Positions 15,402 to 22,054 of a DNA stretch of 22,202 nucleotides are shown piece by piece. The first letter of the stretch is position 1, and each line of letters starts with the position of its first letter. The notes under the pieces were generated by a model, which saw only the letters and a program-made list of their open reading frames with translations, searched no databases and had not been told where the DNA came from. The position numbers were made by a program, and so were the translations under genes. Source of the DNA: CAZMYO01 sp964570525 (GTDB lineage: Bacteria > Patescibacteriota > Patescibacteriia > Magasanikbacterales > GWA2-37-8); the NCBI GenBank assembly GCA_964570525.1, contig CAZMYO010000041.1, positions 1 to 22,202 on the forward strand. Reading direction: 5' to 3'.

Positions 15402-16570
15402 CAACCTTGGCGCGCCAATAGCATTGGAAACAAAACCAAAAAACCAATTATCGAGCCGACCGCGGAAACACTAAACATGGTTTTGGCGGAAAAAATATCC
15501 CAGAGATAACCCGACCCGTAACCGCCAGCGATAATTGCTAAGCCGACCACAGTATGAAAAACAGCGTAAGCGCTGCCTCGCGCTTCCGTGGGTACCAGAT
15601 CGGCAATAAGAGCGCGCCCGGAACCTTCGGTAAGAGCGTAAAATAAACCATAGCCGCCAAATAGCGCCAAGGCAAATGGTATGGATGATTCGTAGGCAAA
15701 CCCGAACTCTACCAGAGCCAAGACAAGCCAGCCGGTGGCAATGAAAGGTAATTTTCCAAACCGGTCGCTAAGTATCCCAACAGGGTAGGACAGGAGGGCG
15801 TAGGCTAAAGTGAACCCGGCAAACAAAACAGGGATCCAGGCCGAAGAAATGCCGATATCGTGGGCACGCACCAAAAAAAGCGAGTCGTTTATTTTGCTCA
15901 ACATGGCAATGGTGGTGCCGGCGGTAAATACCCAGAATTGCCAAGGGAAGGGCTGCCGATAGTGGGAACGTGTTTTTTCTACTGCCGGCGGCTCCCGAAC
16001 GCCGAAGAAAAGCAGCCCCAAAGCGATTGCTCCGGGGATGGCGGCCAACCAGAAAATTACGCGGTAGGTATGAAGCGAAGGAGTGAGCCAAAACAACAAG
16101 GCCGCGGCTGTGAGCGGCCCCAACACCGATCCGGCCGTGTCAATTACCCGGTGAAAACCAAATACCCGGCCGCTGCCAGCCGGCTTTGCCGAATCAGCGA
16201 TGAGGGCATCACGCGGCGCGTCTTTGGTGCCTTTACCAACCCCGTCGGCAATACGCAGCGCGGCTACTGTTCCAAACGACGCGGTAAGCGCCAAGAGCGG
16301 GCGCGCTATTGAGGAAAGAGCGTACCCGATAAATACAAAAAATTTTCTCTTTTTAAAACGATCGGACAAAATTCCCGAAACAAATCTAAAGATGCTGGTT
16401 GCCCCTTGTAACATTCCGTCAATCGCTCCGATTCCCGCGTGGCCGACGCCAAGCAACGCCAAAAATGTCGGAATCACCGGCGTAATCAGATCCTGTCCAA
16501 AACCCGAAGCCAAGGCGACGAACGCGATAATAATTACGTTGCGAGGAATTTTTGGTCGGTTAATTTTCAT
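15401..16570 (-). CDS. Major facilitator superfamily transporter
   Basis: 389 aa with about 11-12 hydrophobic helices throughout. The MFS loop 2-3 signature is clear at ~65-78 (SGILSDRFKKRKFF), and conserved loop residues recur in the second half (PVGILSDRFGKLP). A distinctive GKGTKDAPRDALIAD (113-127) follows helix 4, a motif I associate with an MFS subgroup annotated as drug or sugar efflux-like; the substrate cannot be read from sequence. It lies at the inner membrane as the third gene of a tight minus-strand operon, 8 bp after the Cys-rich secreted protein. The start is the ATG at 16570, with GTGAG directly before it as a weak ribosome site. Confidence 0.92.
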   Translation of the reverse strand: MKINRPKIPRNVIIIAFVALASGFGQDLITPVIPTFLALLGVGHAGIGAIDGMLQGATSIFRFVSGILSDRFKKRKFFVFIGYALSSIARPLLALTASFGTVAALRIADGVGKGTKDAPRDALIADSAKPAGSGRVFGFHRVIDTAGSVLGPLTAAALLFWLTPSLHTYRVIFWLAAIPGAIALGLLFFGVREPPAVEKTRSHYRQPFPWQFWVFTAGTTIAMLSKINDSLFLVRAHDIGISSAWIPVLFAGFTLAYALLSYPVGILSDRFGKLPFIATGWLVLALVEFGFAYESSIPFALALFGGYGLFYALTEGSGRALIADLVPTEARGSAYAVFHTVVGLAIIAGGYGSGYLWDIFSAKTMFSVSAVGSIIGFLVLFPMLLARQG

Positions 16571-16578
16571 CTCACTAA

Positions 16579-17403
16579 TTAACGGGCATTTTTTAAGTCG
16601 GTGAACGCCTGGTCAAGATAATCTGTGACCTTTTCCTTACCTTTGGTTTTGGCCACAAATTTTTTCCAGCTGGCCCGAGCGTTGTTTAAAATTTTCTGGC
16701 GCGCGGCATACGAAGTTGCCCCGTTAAACGTCTGCTTATTAGTTTCCATAGCCACCACCAAATCCCCCACCACATCGCGGCTGACTCCTTTTTCAATGAG
16801 GTCCTCGGCTCGCTCCGATAGATCGTACAGGCGGAACTTAATCATGGCAAAAACTTTGTCGCGCACGGCCGCCTGGCAAACTGCCCGATCAGCGCCCTGC
16901 TTCTTCAGGCATTCCTTGAGCTGGGCGGCAATCGTGCCTTTCAACTCCAGTTTCTCGGCCGCGCATCGGCTGCGTTCCAGGCCAACCGGGTTTTTCCAGC
17001 ACGGCTGGAGAGCGCGATATCGAGCGACGCAAGTTTCTTTTTTCCCGCTGGTGAGCGGTCGGCATTCTTCGGGAAGATACTGCTGTGCCAACTCCTCCTC
17101 TAATTCCGCTTTGCTAAGGCCGAGCCGACAGCGTATCCGATTCGCGAGCAAAATCTGATTACACCATAATTTTCGAGGAACAGGCGTTGCTACCACCGCG
17201 GGCGCTGGGGCAGGTGTTGAGGCGGGAACCTCCGGTTTGATTGTTGAAGCTGAACTGGTCGCTGGCGCTGGCGCCGGTGTGGGTTCTACGACTGGCGCCG
17301 GTTGTGAAAAAAAACTCCCCCCTCCCCCGCCGCCAAAGGCAAAAACAAAACTTGGAACCAGGGCTAAAGCGCCCCAAAGAAAAATGACGGCTATCTTTCT
17401 CAT
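16579..17403 (-). CDS. Secreted Cys-rich helical protein with Pro-rich linker
   Basis: 274 aa. Signal peptide MRKIAVIFLWGALALVPSFVFA with likely cleavage before FGGGGGG. A Gly run, then a low-complexity Pro/Ala/Thr linker to ~75, then a Lys/Glu-rich alpha-helical domain with eight cysteines (LWCNQ, RIRCRL, EECRP, ETCVA, QPCWK, SRCAAE, KECLKK, AVCQAA), an even number compatible with four disulfides outside the cell. The last ~90 residues are helical without cysteine. It sits between a DoxX-like gene (10-bp gap) and an MFS gene (8-bp gap). If the DoxX-like protein is linked to membrane redox processes, it could relate to disulfide state, but that is speculation. No family recognised. Confidence 0.82.
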   Translation of the reverse strand: MRKIAVIFLWGALALVPSFVFAFGGGGGGSFFSQPAPVVEPTPAPAPATSSASTIKPEVPASTPAPAPAVVATPVPRKLWCNQILLANRIRCRLGLSKAELEEELAQQYLPEECRPLTSGKKETCVARYRALQPCWKNPVGLERSRCAAEKLELKGTIAAQLKECLKKQGADRAVCQAAVRDKVFAMIKFRLYDLSERAEDLIEKGVSRDVVGDLVVAMETNKQTFNGATSYAARQKILNNARASWKKFVAKTKGKEKVTDYLDQAFTDLKNAR

Positions 17404-17413
17404 ATGTTAAAAT

Positions 17414-17860
17414 TTAAACAATGCCCAAAAACCAATCTGCCGAGAGCGCCCCGGGACCGATAAGGACAAGCGTAATCGTTGCTGCCAAAATAAGCAGATC
17501 AAACTCCCAGCCGTTTTTATCTGGCGCGGTGAAAGGAGTTTTCCAGACGGTAATCTTAAACCACAAGGCGCCGAGCATTATCAGGCCGAGACCGAGAGCC
17601 GCGAGTTGGGTAAGAAAGCCAACCAAAAGCGCCAACCCGCCAAGCGGTTCGGCTAGGGAGAGCAACCGCATCAGAGCAAGCATGCCGCCGGGCATTTGGC
17701 CGCCAGCCTGCTTCTTCCACATTCCCCATTTTTTTAGGCCGTGCACCAAAAAGATAGCGCCAACGGCTAAACGCAATGCCAATGGCCCCCAATCGGCATA
17801 GTTGTAACTTAACGAGGCTAGAAACTCCATATGCTTTAGATTAGAAATAAAAATTTTCAC
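17414..17860 (-). CDS. DoxX-family membrane protein
   Basis: 148 aa from a GTG at 17860, or 138 aa from the ATG at 17830 (MEFLASLSYNYADWGP); neither has a good SD. It has four hydrophobic helices, with family-typical LALRLAVGAIFLVHGLKKWG at the start of helix 1, a Gly-rich LAEPLGGLALLVGFLTQLAA, and ALWFKITVWKTPF before the last helix. DoxX-like proteins are small inner-membrane proteins, some forming redox complexes with thiosulfate or quinone partners; the substrate here is unknown. It is the first gene of an operon with the Cys-rich secreted protein and the MFS transporter. Confidence 0.85.
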   Translation of the reverse strand: MKIFISNLKHMEFLASLSYNYADWGPLALRLAVGAIFLVHGLKKWGMWKKQAGGQMPGGMLALMRLLSLAEPLGGLALLVGFLTQLAALGLGLIMLGALWFKITVWKTPFTAPDKNGWEFDLLILAATITLVLIGPGALSADWFLGIV

Positions 17861-17963
17861 CTACCTACTATATAGTGTAGAAGAAAAACAACTATTTTAC
17901 AAGCAAAGCCTGTTGTCAACAACCATATGTGGCGCCGGAATTCCCCATCATTACATCGTTTTG
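17861..17963 (-). promoter_or_regulatory. Divergent intergenic region; probable doxX operon promoter
   Basis: The minus strand offers TTGTAA, 17 bp, TACACT ending near the palindromic ACTATATAGT (17868-17877), or alternatively a TTGACA further upstream (complement of 17933-17938) with a poorly spaced TAAAAT. I cannot choose between them. Confidence 0.35.
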
Positions 17964-17992
17964 TTGACAAGTCGCTCCGAATCTACTACGAT
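17964..17992 (+). promoter_or_regulatory. Promoter of the CYTH gene
   Basis: TTGACA (17964-17969), 17-bp spacer, TACGAT (17987-17992). The ~65-nt leader holds a hairpin TCCCGA-CTGAA-TCGGGA (18023-18039) before the SD AAAAGGAG at 18051-18058. Confidence 0.7.
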
Positions 17993-18065
17993 GCCCAAGC
18001 ACTTCCACAGCGCCTCGCCGAATCCCGACTGAATCGGGAGAAGATGGGCAAAAAGGAGCCGACCG

Positions 18066-18653
18066 ATGAAAACCGTCATAGAAATTGAACGGCGTTGGAT
18101 CGTACTAACCATTGACCCGGATATCCGACACGCCAAATCCAAGCACATAGTCCAGGGTTATTTGAACACTCCGCCCGGCATCAGCGCCCGCGTTCGCATT
18201 ACCAACAACAAGCGCGCGGAGTTTACCAAAAAAACCGGGACAGGTCTGGAGCGGCCGGAAGAGACCCAGAAAACAGATCTTGAGAGCGCGCATTTCTGGC
18301 TGGATGAGCGGTTTGCCGACATCATCCAAAAACGCCGCTACCTGCGCGATGGCTGGGAGATTGATTTCTACGAAGGCCCGCTCGCCGGCCTCGTGAAGGC
18401 GGAATTTGAAATGCCCGAACCGGATTTCCCGATTCAACTGCCGCCATGGATTGAATTAGCGACGGAGGTGACAGATATAATTTCCGACCGACTGCTGGCG
18501 TGCGTCGCGCGCGGCTTGCCCGCCAAAAATTCCTTTGAGTTTGGCTTCTCAATGTTAGAGGCGGCGCGACGTCTCAAACAGATGCCGGATGATTTTCCGT
18601 GGAAAAGCAAGGTGGATTGCGTTCGCCAAACGATCATCGACTTTCACTTCTAG
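18066..18653 (+). CDS. CYTH-domain (triphosphate tunnel metalloenzyme-like) protein
   Basis: 195 aa from the ATG at 18066, 7 bases after AAAAGGAG. The N-terminus VIEIERRWIV matches the CYTH signature (usual form EIERKFLV, ExExK) but with Arg in place of the key Lys. Further CYTH marks follow in order: QGYLN, SARVRIT (Arg pair), AEFTKKTGTG, EERFADIIQKRRYL-like strand (here DERFADIIQKRRYL), WEIDFYEGPLAGLVKAEFEM (acidic metal ligands). CYTH enzymes form a beta tunnel that binds triphosphates and divalent metals; activities include polyphosphatase, thiamine triphosphatase and adenylyl cyclase. The substrate is undetermined. The C-terminal ~60 residues are helical. Monocistronic, with its own promoter and terminator. 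Confidence 0.85.
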   Translation: MKTVIEIERRWIVLTIDPDIRHAKSKHIVQGYLNTPPGISARVRITNNKRAEFTKKTGTGLERPEETQKTDLESAHFWLDERFADIIQKRRYLRDGWEIDFYEGPLAGLVKAEFEMPEPDFPIQLPPWIELATEVTDIISDRLLACVARGLPAKNSFEFGFSMLEAARRLKQMPDDFPWKSKVDCVRQTIIDFHF

Positions 18654-18677
18654 CCCATTCTAAAGTCGCCCCCTTTT

Positions 18678-18712
18678 CCGTCCCGATGCGCATCGGGACG
18701 GATTTTCTTTTT
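18678..18712 (+). terminator. Intrinsic terminator of the CYTH gene
   Basis: Perfect palindromic stem CCGTCCCGATG...CATCGGGACGG (18678-18701) followed by ATTTTCTTTTT. Confidence 0.92.
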
Positions 18713-18741
18713 AAAAAACTTCTCTACAATAGATATATAAT

Positions 18742-20103
18742 TTATCTTTTCTGAAGCAAACTCTCGGCATTTTTATAGGCGAACTTTTCCTGCACTGAAA
18801 GATCAAGCCGGCCAATGAAGGCCCGGGATAATTCTTCAAATAAACGGCTTACCTTTTCACCATAATGCCAGGGCGAACCTCCCCGATCGGTGCCCCAGGT
18901 GAATCGGTCGGGGTGCTTTTCAATTTTTGTTTTCCAGTCGTTCACCGCCCCAGTTAGCATGGCGGTAAAATTTTGGGTAAGTTTTGATACATACTCTTCT
19001 TCGGTTAGAGAAGCGTGAAGGGCATCCCCTGAATAAGGAAGGCGGGAGAGAATCGCGTCTATCGAGTAATAGACATTTGAATACTTATCCATCAAGCCAG
19101 TAATAGCGCTCTCTATCTCTTCTCCATGAAAATAAAATTTTACATTGGGATTTTTTCGCACCACGTTTTCAACCGCTTGTTCCTGCCCCCGGTCAGGATG
19201 GATCATCACAACAAAATTATTTTTTTCGGCTAAAGCATATAAATCAAGAAACTGCTGCTCGTCAGGGCTTTGAGGGTAATAGCTCTGGCTGGGGTCGCCT
19301 CGGCTATAAAACGCCATTTCACCGTAGCCGGTAAGCAGACCCTTGCGGGTAGTTTCGATATCTTCTAATGTTTTTAGGCTGTATGACTTGGGCATTAAGA
19401 ACAGGCGGATTTTTTCTGAAGAATCAGTTTTTATGGACTCTGCTTCGGCCAACATTTTTTCTAACGATTGTGATTCTGGCGGACTCCAATAAAAACCAAT
19501 GGCTCCTTTTGCCTTTTCTTTATCAAATGTACATGAAAGCTTCTTTATCTCGGGAAGACCGGGCATATGGATGTGAGCGTCAAAAAGCTGGCCGGTATAA
19601 TAAGGGGTGCTGCTAAATTGTCTGGGGCGGGGAGTTAAATCGCAAATACTGGGCGCGGGAGCGGGAGCAACAAGAGAAGTGGAGGTGGGAGAGGTTTTGG
19701 GCGGTTGCTCCACATCCTTATTCACCGGCGCTGCCTTCATACTCACTTTCACCTGCTTGCCGATGCGCGATGTCACTTTTCCTTTGTAGAAACCCACCCG
19801 ATAGTAGTAGATGTGTTTGGCTTTTACTTTGCTATCAGTGAAAGTCTGTGTGTCCTTGCCTACCCGGCCAATCACGGTACCGACGAGGCCAGATTTTTCC
19901 GAACGGGAGATAACGAAACCGTCAAACGAAATACCATTCTTGGCTTCATCCCAACTCAAAATGATGGTGTTATCCGCCTGACGAGCGGTGAGCCCGGTTA
20001 CGGCCGGGAGCGCGGCGGCGGCCACGGTGAGTGGTATAATAATAATGAAAACTACCGCCGCCACTGCGGCGGTGATAATGAACGACCAATGTTTGAGTTT
20101 CAT
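18742..20103 (-). CDS. Exported FN3-amidohydrolase (Amidohydro_2-like) fusion
   Basis: 453 aa. N-terminal signal or anchor at ~8-30 (long I/V/A run ending TVAAAALPA). Residues ~33-122 form a fibronectin type III-like domain (VTGLTARQADNTIILSWDEA, GFVISRS, YYYRVGFYKGK). A Pro/Ser/Thr linker (~125-150) leads to a TIM-barrel metal hydrolase: DAHIH (H176, H178), GYGEM (E261), MIHPD (H301), FHGEE (H325) and WGTD (D405), the ligand order of the amidohydrolase superfamily. Members of the Amidohydro_2 group hydrolyse or decarboxylate small cyclic or carboxylic substrates; the substrate here is unknown. Most relatives are cytosolic, so export and FN3 attachment are unusual. It has its own TGC-TATAAT promoter downstream of greA and no SD. 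Confidence 0.85.
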   Translation of the reverse strand: MKLKHWSFIITAAVAAVVFIIIIPLTVAAAALPAVTGLTARQADNTIILSWDEAKNGISFDGFVISRSEKSGLVGTVIGRVGKDTQTFTDSKVKAKHIYYYRVGFYKGKVTSRIGKQVKVSMKAAPVNKDVEQPPKTSPTSTSLVAPAPAPSICDLTPRPRQFSSTPYYTGQLFDAHIHMPGLPEIKKLSCTFDKEKAKGAIGFYWSPPESQSLEKMLAEAESIKTDSSEKIRLFLMPKSYSLKTLEDIETTRKGLLTGYGEMAFYSRGDPSQSYYPQSPDEQQFLDLYALAEKNNFVVMIHPDRGQEQAVENVVRKNPNVKFYFHGEEIESAITGLMDKYSNVYYSIDAILSRLPYSGDALHASLTEEEYVSKLTQNFTAMLTGAVNDWKTKIEKHPDRFTWGTDRGGSPWHYGEKVSRLFEELSRAFIGRLDLSVQEKFAYKNAESLLQKR

Positions 20104-20135
20104 AAAAATTACATTAAGCTCTTGTGATGACTATT

Positions 20136-20144
20136 ATTATAGCA
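20136..20144 (-). promoter_or_regulatory. Extended -10 promoter of the FN3-amidohydrolase gene
   Basis: Minus strand TGCTATAAT (complement of 20136-20144), exact consensus extended -10; no clear -35. It lies in the 56-bp gap between greA and this gene. Confidence 0.6.
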
Positions 20145-20159
20145 TGCTATTTGTTTTAA

Positions 20160-20660
20160 TCACTCAATCTTTACTATCTTATACTCCACTTTTTTATTAG
20201 CCAGTTTGAGGGTGACCGTGTCCCCGGCCCGGTGACCCAGCAAGGCCGAGCCGAGCGGAGACTGGTGAGAAATTATATTTTTTTGCGGGTTGGTTTCCTC
20301 GGAGCCGAGAATAAGGTATGTTTTTTGTTTTGAATTTTCTTTTGAAATGGTTACCGTGTGGCCGAGCTGAACGGTGTCGGACTGCTGTTTGGGAGGAATT
20401 ATAACCGCCTGATTCAACTGCGCCTCTAATTTGAGAATTGAGTAATTAATGCCACGGAGCCGGCCCTTGGCCAGTTGATACTCGGCGTTTTCCGAAAAAT
20501 CCCCCAGCTCCGCCAACCGGCTTACCTCCTCCGCCGCCGGCGGCCGGGATTTTTTTAATCGTTCCAATTTATTTTTGAGTTCATTAAATTTATCCCGGGT
20601 AATCAAAGGATCGGGTTTTTGCTCACTATATTTACCGGGTTTACGATATGGAATCTGCAT
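20160..20660 (-). CDS. greA: Transcript cleavage factor GreA
   Basis: 166 aa from the ATG at 20660 (MQIPYRKPGKY); a TTG at 20669 would add three residues and is less likely. GreA enters the RNA polymerase secondary channel and stimulates cleavage of backtracked RNA. Seen: N-terminal coiled coil (ITRDKFNELKNKLERLKK ... QLAKGRLRGINYSILKLEAQ) with the acidic tip LGDFSENAEY (D54 and E57, equivalent to D41 and E44 of E. coli GreA), then a C-terminal FKBP-like domain (VQLGHTVTI, LGSEE, ISHQSPLGSALLGHRAGDTV). The SPLG-ALLGH-GD-V signature is characteristic. Promoter TATAAT upstream; no SD. Confidence 0.96.
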   Translation of the reverse strand: MQIPYRKPGKYSEQKPDPLITRDKFNELKNKLERLKKSRPPAAEEVSRLAELGDFSENAEYQLAKGRLRGINYSILKLEAQLNQAVIIPPKQQSDTVQLGHTVTISKENSKQKTYLILGSEETNPQKNIISHQSPLGSALLGHRAGDTVTLKLANKKVEYKIVKIE

Positions 20661-20686
20661 AAGCAGCAAATAACTGTTACCGGCTA

Positions 20687-20692
20687 ATTATA
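20687..20692 (-). promoter_or_regulatory. -10 box of greA
   Basis: Minus strand perfect TATAAT about 27 bases before the ATG; no clear -35 (AAACTC at 17 bp). Confidence 0.5.
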
Positions 20693-20935
20693 ACCCAAAC
20701 GCAGCTTGGAGTTTACCCCATCGAAGCGGACAGTGCAGGCACTGTGGGATGCACTTGGAGCTTATTTGGCTAAGTTATAAGACTGCTTGTTTAATACAAA
20801 TGAATTATTACCATACTATTCTGGCCGGTTGGTGTATCCAGAGTTCAACCGCCCAAAGCTTTGGTCGCCTTGAGCGACCGCCACCGTGGACTGTTTCGTT
20901 TACTATCCGATGTTGAGTATACCATAAAATAGAAG
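20693..20935. other. Gene-free stretch rich in short inverted repeats
   Basis: No credible ORF. Inverted repeats in order: ACAGTGC-AG-GCACTGT (20730-20745), CGGTTG...CAACCG (~20825-20851), CCAAAGCTTTGG (~20854-20865), GGTCGCCTTGAGCGACC (~20864-20880), CCACCGTGG (20881-20889). Together with TATACT on the minus strand at ~20916-20921 this could be a further structured RNA or a decayed one. Strand is undecided. Confidence 0.4.
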
Positions 20936-20959
20936 AGCGCGCATCCGAGGATGCGCGCT
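20925..20959 (-). terminator. Terminator of the GC-rich orphan gene
   Basis: Perfect 11-bp stem AGCGCGCATCC/GGATGCGCGCT (20936-20959). On the minus strand it is followed by CTTCTATTTTATGG. It lies 78 bases after the orphan gene's stop. Confidence 0.75.
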
Positions 20960-21036
20960 TTGTTGCGGCGAGGCGAAGGGACCTAGTGACCCGCGACACC
21001 GTTTGTGACAGTGCCGAGAGCCCAAGAATCCGAGGG

Positions 21037-21669
21037 CTACTCGCTGAGACCGAAGAACCAGGCGCGCCCGCTATACCCGCCGACGGTGTCGTGGAGGCGG
21101 AAGTCCCGGAAGCCGGCGGAGTTGCCGCAGAGGTGGGACACGCAACGGCCCTCGACCGGGTCCGCCCAGACGGCGTCGAGGTTGACGAGCCAGTTGAGCT
21201 CGCGCTGGAGCTTGGGGTGTTGCTCCCCGACGGCGGCCTCGTGCTCGAACCCGATCGGCTTGAGGTTGAGGCGCGGGCGGACGTGCTTGACCTTGTCGAT
21301 CGTCGCCGAGCGGCCGAGGCAGAACGCCACGACCTTGGCCTGGTACGGCTCCGTCGCGTCCTTCTTGACGGTCAGGAACTGGCCGAAGTTGGCCGTGGTG
21401 AGGTTCGGGTTCTTGTAGTCGTACTTTCCGGCCTCGACCCACTGCTCGACAGTGCGCTTCGGGTAGATCGTGACCTCGAGCACGCGCTGCTTGATCTGCG
21501 CGATGGGGCACGTGCCGTCGCGGAGCCCCGCGAGGAACTGCTGGAGCGCCTCGGGGTCATCCGCCCACTCCTGGGCGATCTCGACGGACAAGTCCGCGGG
21601 CATATTCTGCACCAGCTTGCCGCCGAGGCCGAGCAACTGCGAACGCGATGCGATCTTCTCGTTGGACAT
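21037..21669 (-). CDS. GC-rich orphan protein with long structured leader
   Basis: 210 aa. ATG at 21669 with a textbook SD AAGGAGG 5 bases upstream (21675-21681). No signal peptide or membrane helix. Mixed alpha/beta composition; Trp- and aromatic-rich C-terminus (NWLVNLDAVWADPVEGRCVS, GGYSGRAWFFGLSE) with three cysteines in all besides one near residue 54. Segments PKRTVEQWVEAGKYDYKNPN and NFGQFLTVKKDATEPYQAK look like a compact folded domain. I recognise no family. Codons end overwhelmingly in G or C, unlike neighbours such as secD or greA, and the gene is monocistronic between a TTGACA/extended -10 promoter and a strong terminator. That suggests recent acquisition or strong selection on codon use. 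An antisense ORF over the same DNA is an artefact of this composition. Confidence 0.85.
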   Translation of the reverse strand: MSNEKIASRSQLLGLGGKLVQNMPADLSVEIAQEWADDPEALQQFLAGLRDGTCPIAQIKQRVLEVTIYPKRTVEQWVEAGKYDYKNPNLTTANFGQFLTVKKDATEPYQAKVVAFCLGRSATIDKVKHVRPRLNLKPIGFEHEAAVGEQHPKLQRELNWLVNLDAVWADPVEGRCVSHLCGNSAGFRDFRLHDTVGGYSGRAWFFGLSE

Positions 21670-21674
21670 GACGT

Positions 21675-21840
21675 CCTCCTTGGCTACCTTTTGGTACGGT
21701 TTTAAACCGACCGCAGGCTGACCATAGGGTTGTTGGTTGGCGGGGGAACCATTTCCCCAGTCTTCCTTTCAGCTTACTTTTTCTCAAATAAACTCAAAGG
21801 AAAACTGGGTGATTTATAAAAAGAACTATACTAGAATAAC
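21675..21840 (-). promoter_or_regulatory. Structured 5' leader (possible riboswitch or cis-regulator)
   Basis: About 165 nt between the predicted start site and the orphan gene. Stem 1: AAAGGAAAACTGGG (21796-21809) against CCCAGTCTTCCTTT (21756-21769), 14 pairs with one mismatch or G-U, loop ~26 nt. Stem 2: GGGGAA-CCAT-TTCCCC (21743-21758) shares three bases with stem 1, so the two cannot both form fully. Stem 3: CGGTT-TTA-AACCG (21697-21709) just before the SD. Overlapping helices ahead of an SD are typical of cis-regulation. Confidence 0.5.
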
Positions 21841-21845
21841 AACAA

Positions 21846-21874
21846 AGTATGGCATAAAAAACCGTTCTTGTCAA
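21846..21874 (-). promoter_or_regulatory. Promoter of the GC-rich orphan gene
   Basis: Minus strand: TTGACA (complement of 21869-21874), 17-bp spacer, CATACT (complement of 21846-21851) preceded directly by TGC. One of the best promoters in the window. Confidence 0.7.
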
Positions 21875-21920
21875 GGTTAAAATCAAAATAATGGTTTAGA
21901 TTAGCCATTATTTAACTTTA

Positions 21921-21970
21921 GCAGGCGCGGTAGGAATCGCCCGCCCAAGGCGGATTGGAGACCACCAAAT
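21921..21970 (-). pseudogene. Partial copy of tRNA-Trp with a palindromic element
   Basis: Bases 21921-21939 are identical to 21975-21993, the 3' part (acceptor and T-arm) of tRNA-Trp just to the right. After this 19-bp match the copy holds the palindrome CCGCCCAAGGCGGA (21941-21954) and then TTGGAGACCA (21955-21964), which matches the tRNA's anticodon-arm sequence. The 5' half is missing. It is a truncated tRNA duplicate in which the palindrome replaces part of the T and variable region. Confidence 0.7.
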
Positions 21971-21976
21971 ACTGTG

Positions 21977-22047
21977 CAGGCGCGGTAGGAATCGAACCCA
22001 CGCAGCTGGTTTTGGAGACCAGCGTACTACCATTATACGACGCGCCC
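21977..22047 (-). tRNA. tRNA-Trp (anticodon CCA)
   Basis: Read on the minus strand: acceptor GGGCGCG (22047-22041) pairs CGCGCCT at the 3' end (one G-U); D-arm GTATAATGGTAGTAC; anticodon stem CTGGT/ACCAG with loop CTCCAAA, anticodon CCA; T-arm TGGG-TTCGATT-CCTA; discriminator G. CCA is not encoded. 71 nt. No promoter is evident directly upstream, so it may be cotranscribed with the preceding membrane protein gene. Confidence 0.93.
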
Positions 22048-22054
22048 GTGATTT

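Noticed and set aside
20986..21705. 239-aa plus-strand ORF
   Set aside because: It is antisense to the GC-rich orphan gene, dominated by Leu, Val, Arg, Glu and Asp with almost no aromatics, with no SD. The minus-strand gene has SD, promoter and terminator.
21557..21787. 76-aa minus ORF in the orphan gene leader
   Set aside because: TTG start inside the large leader hairpin, runs out of frame into the real gene, and has no SD.
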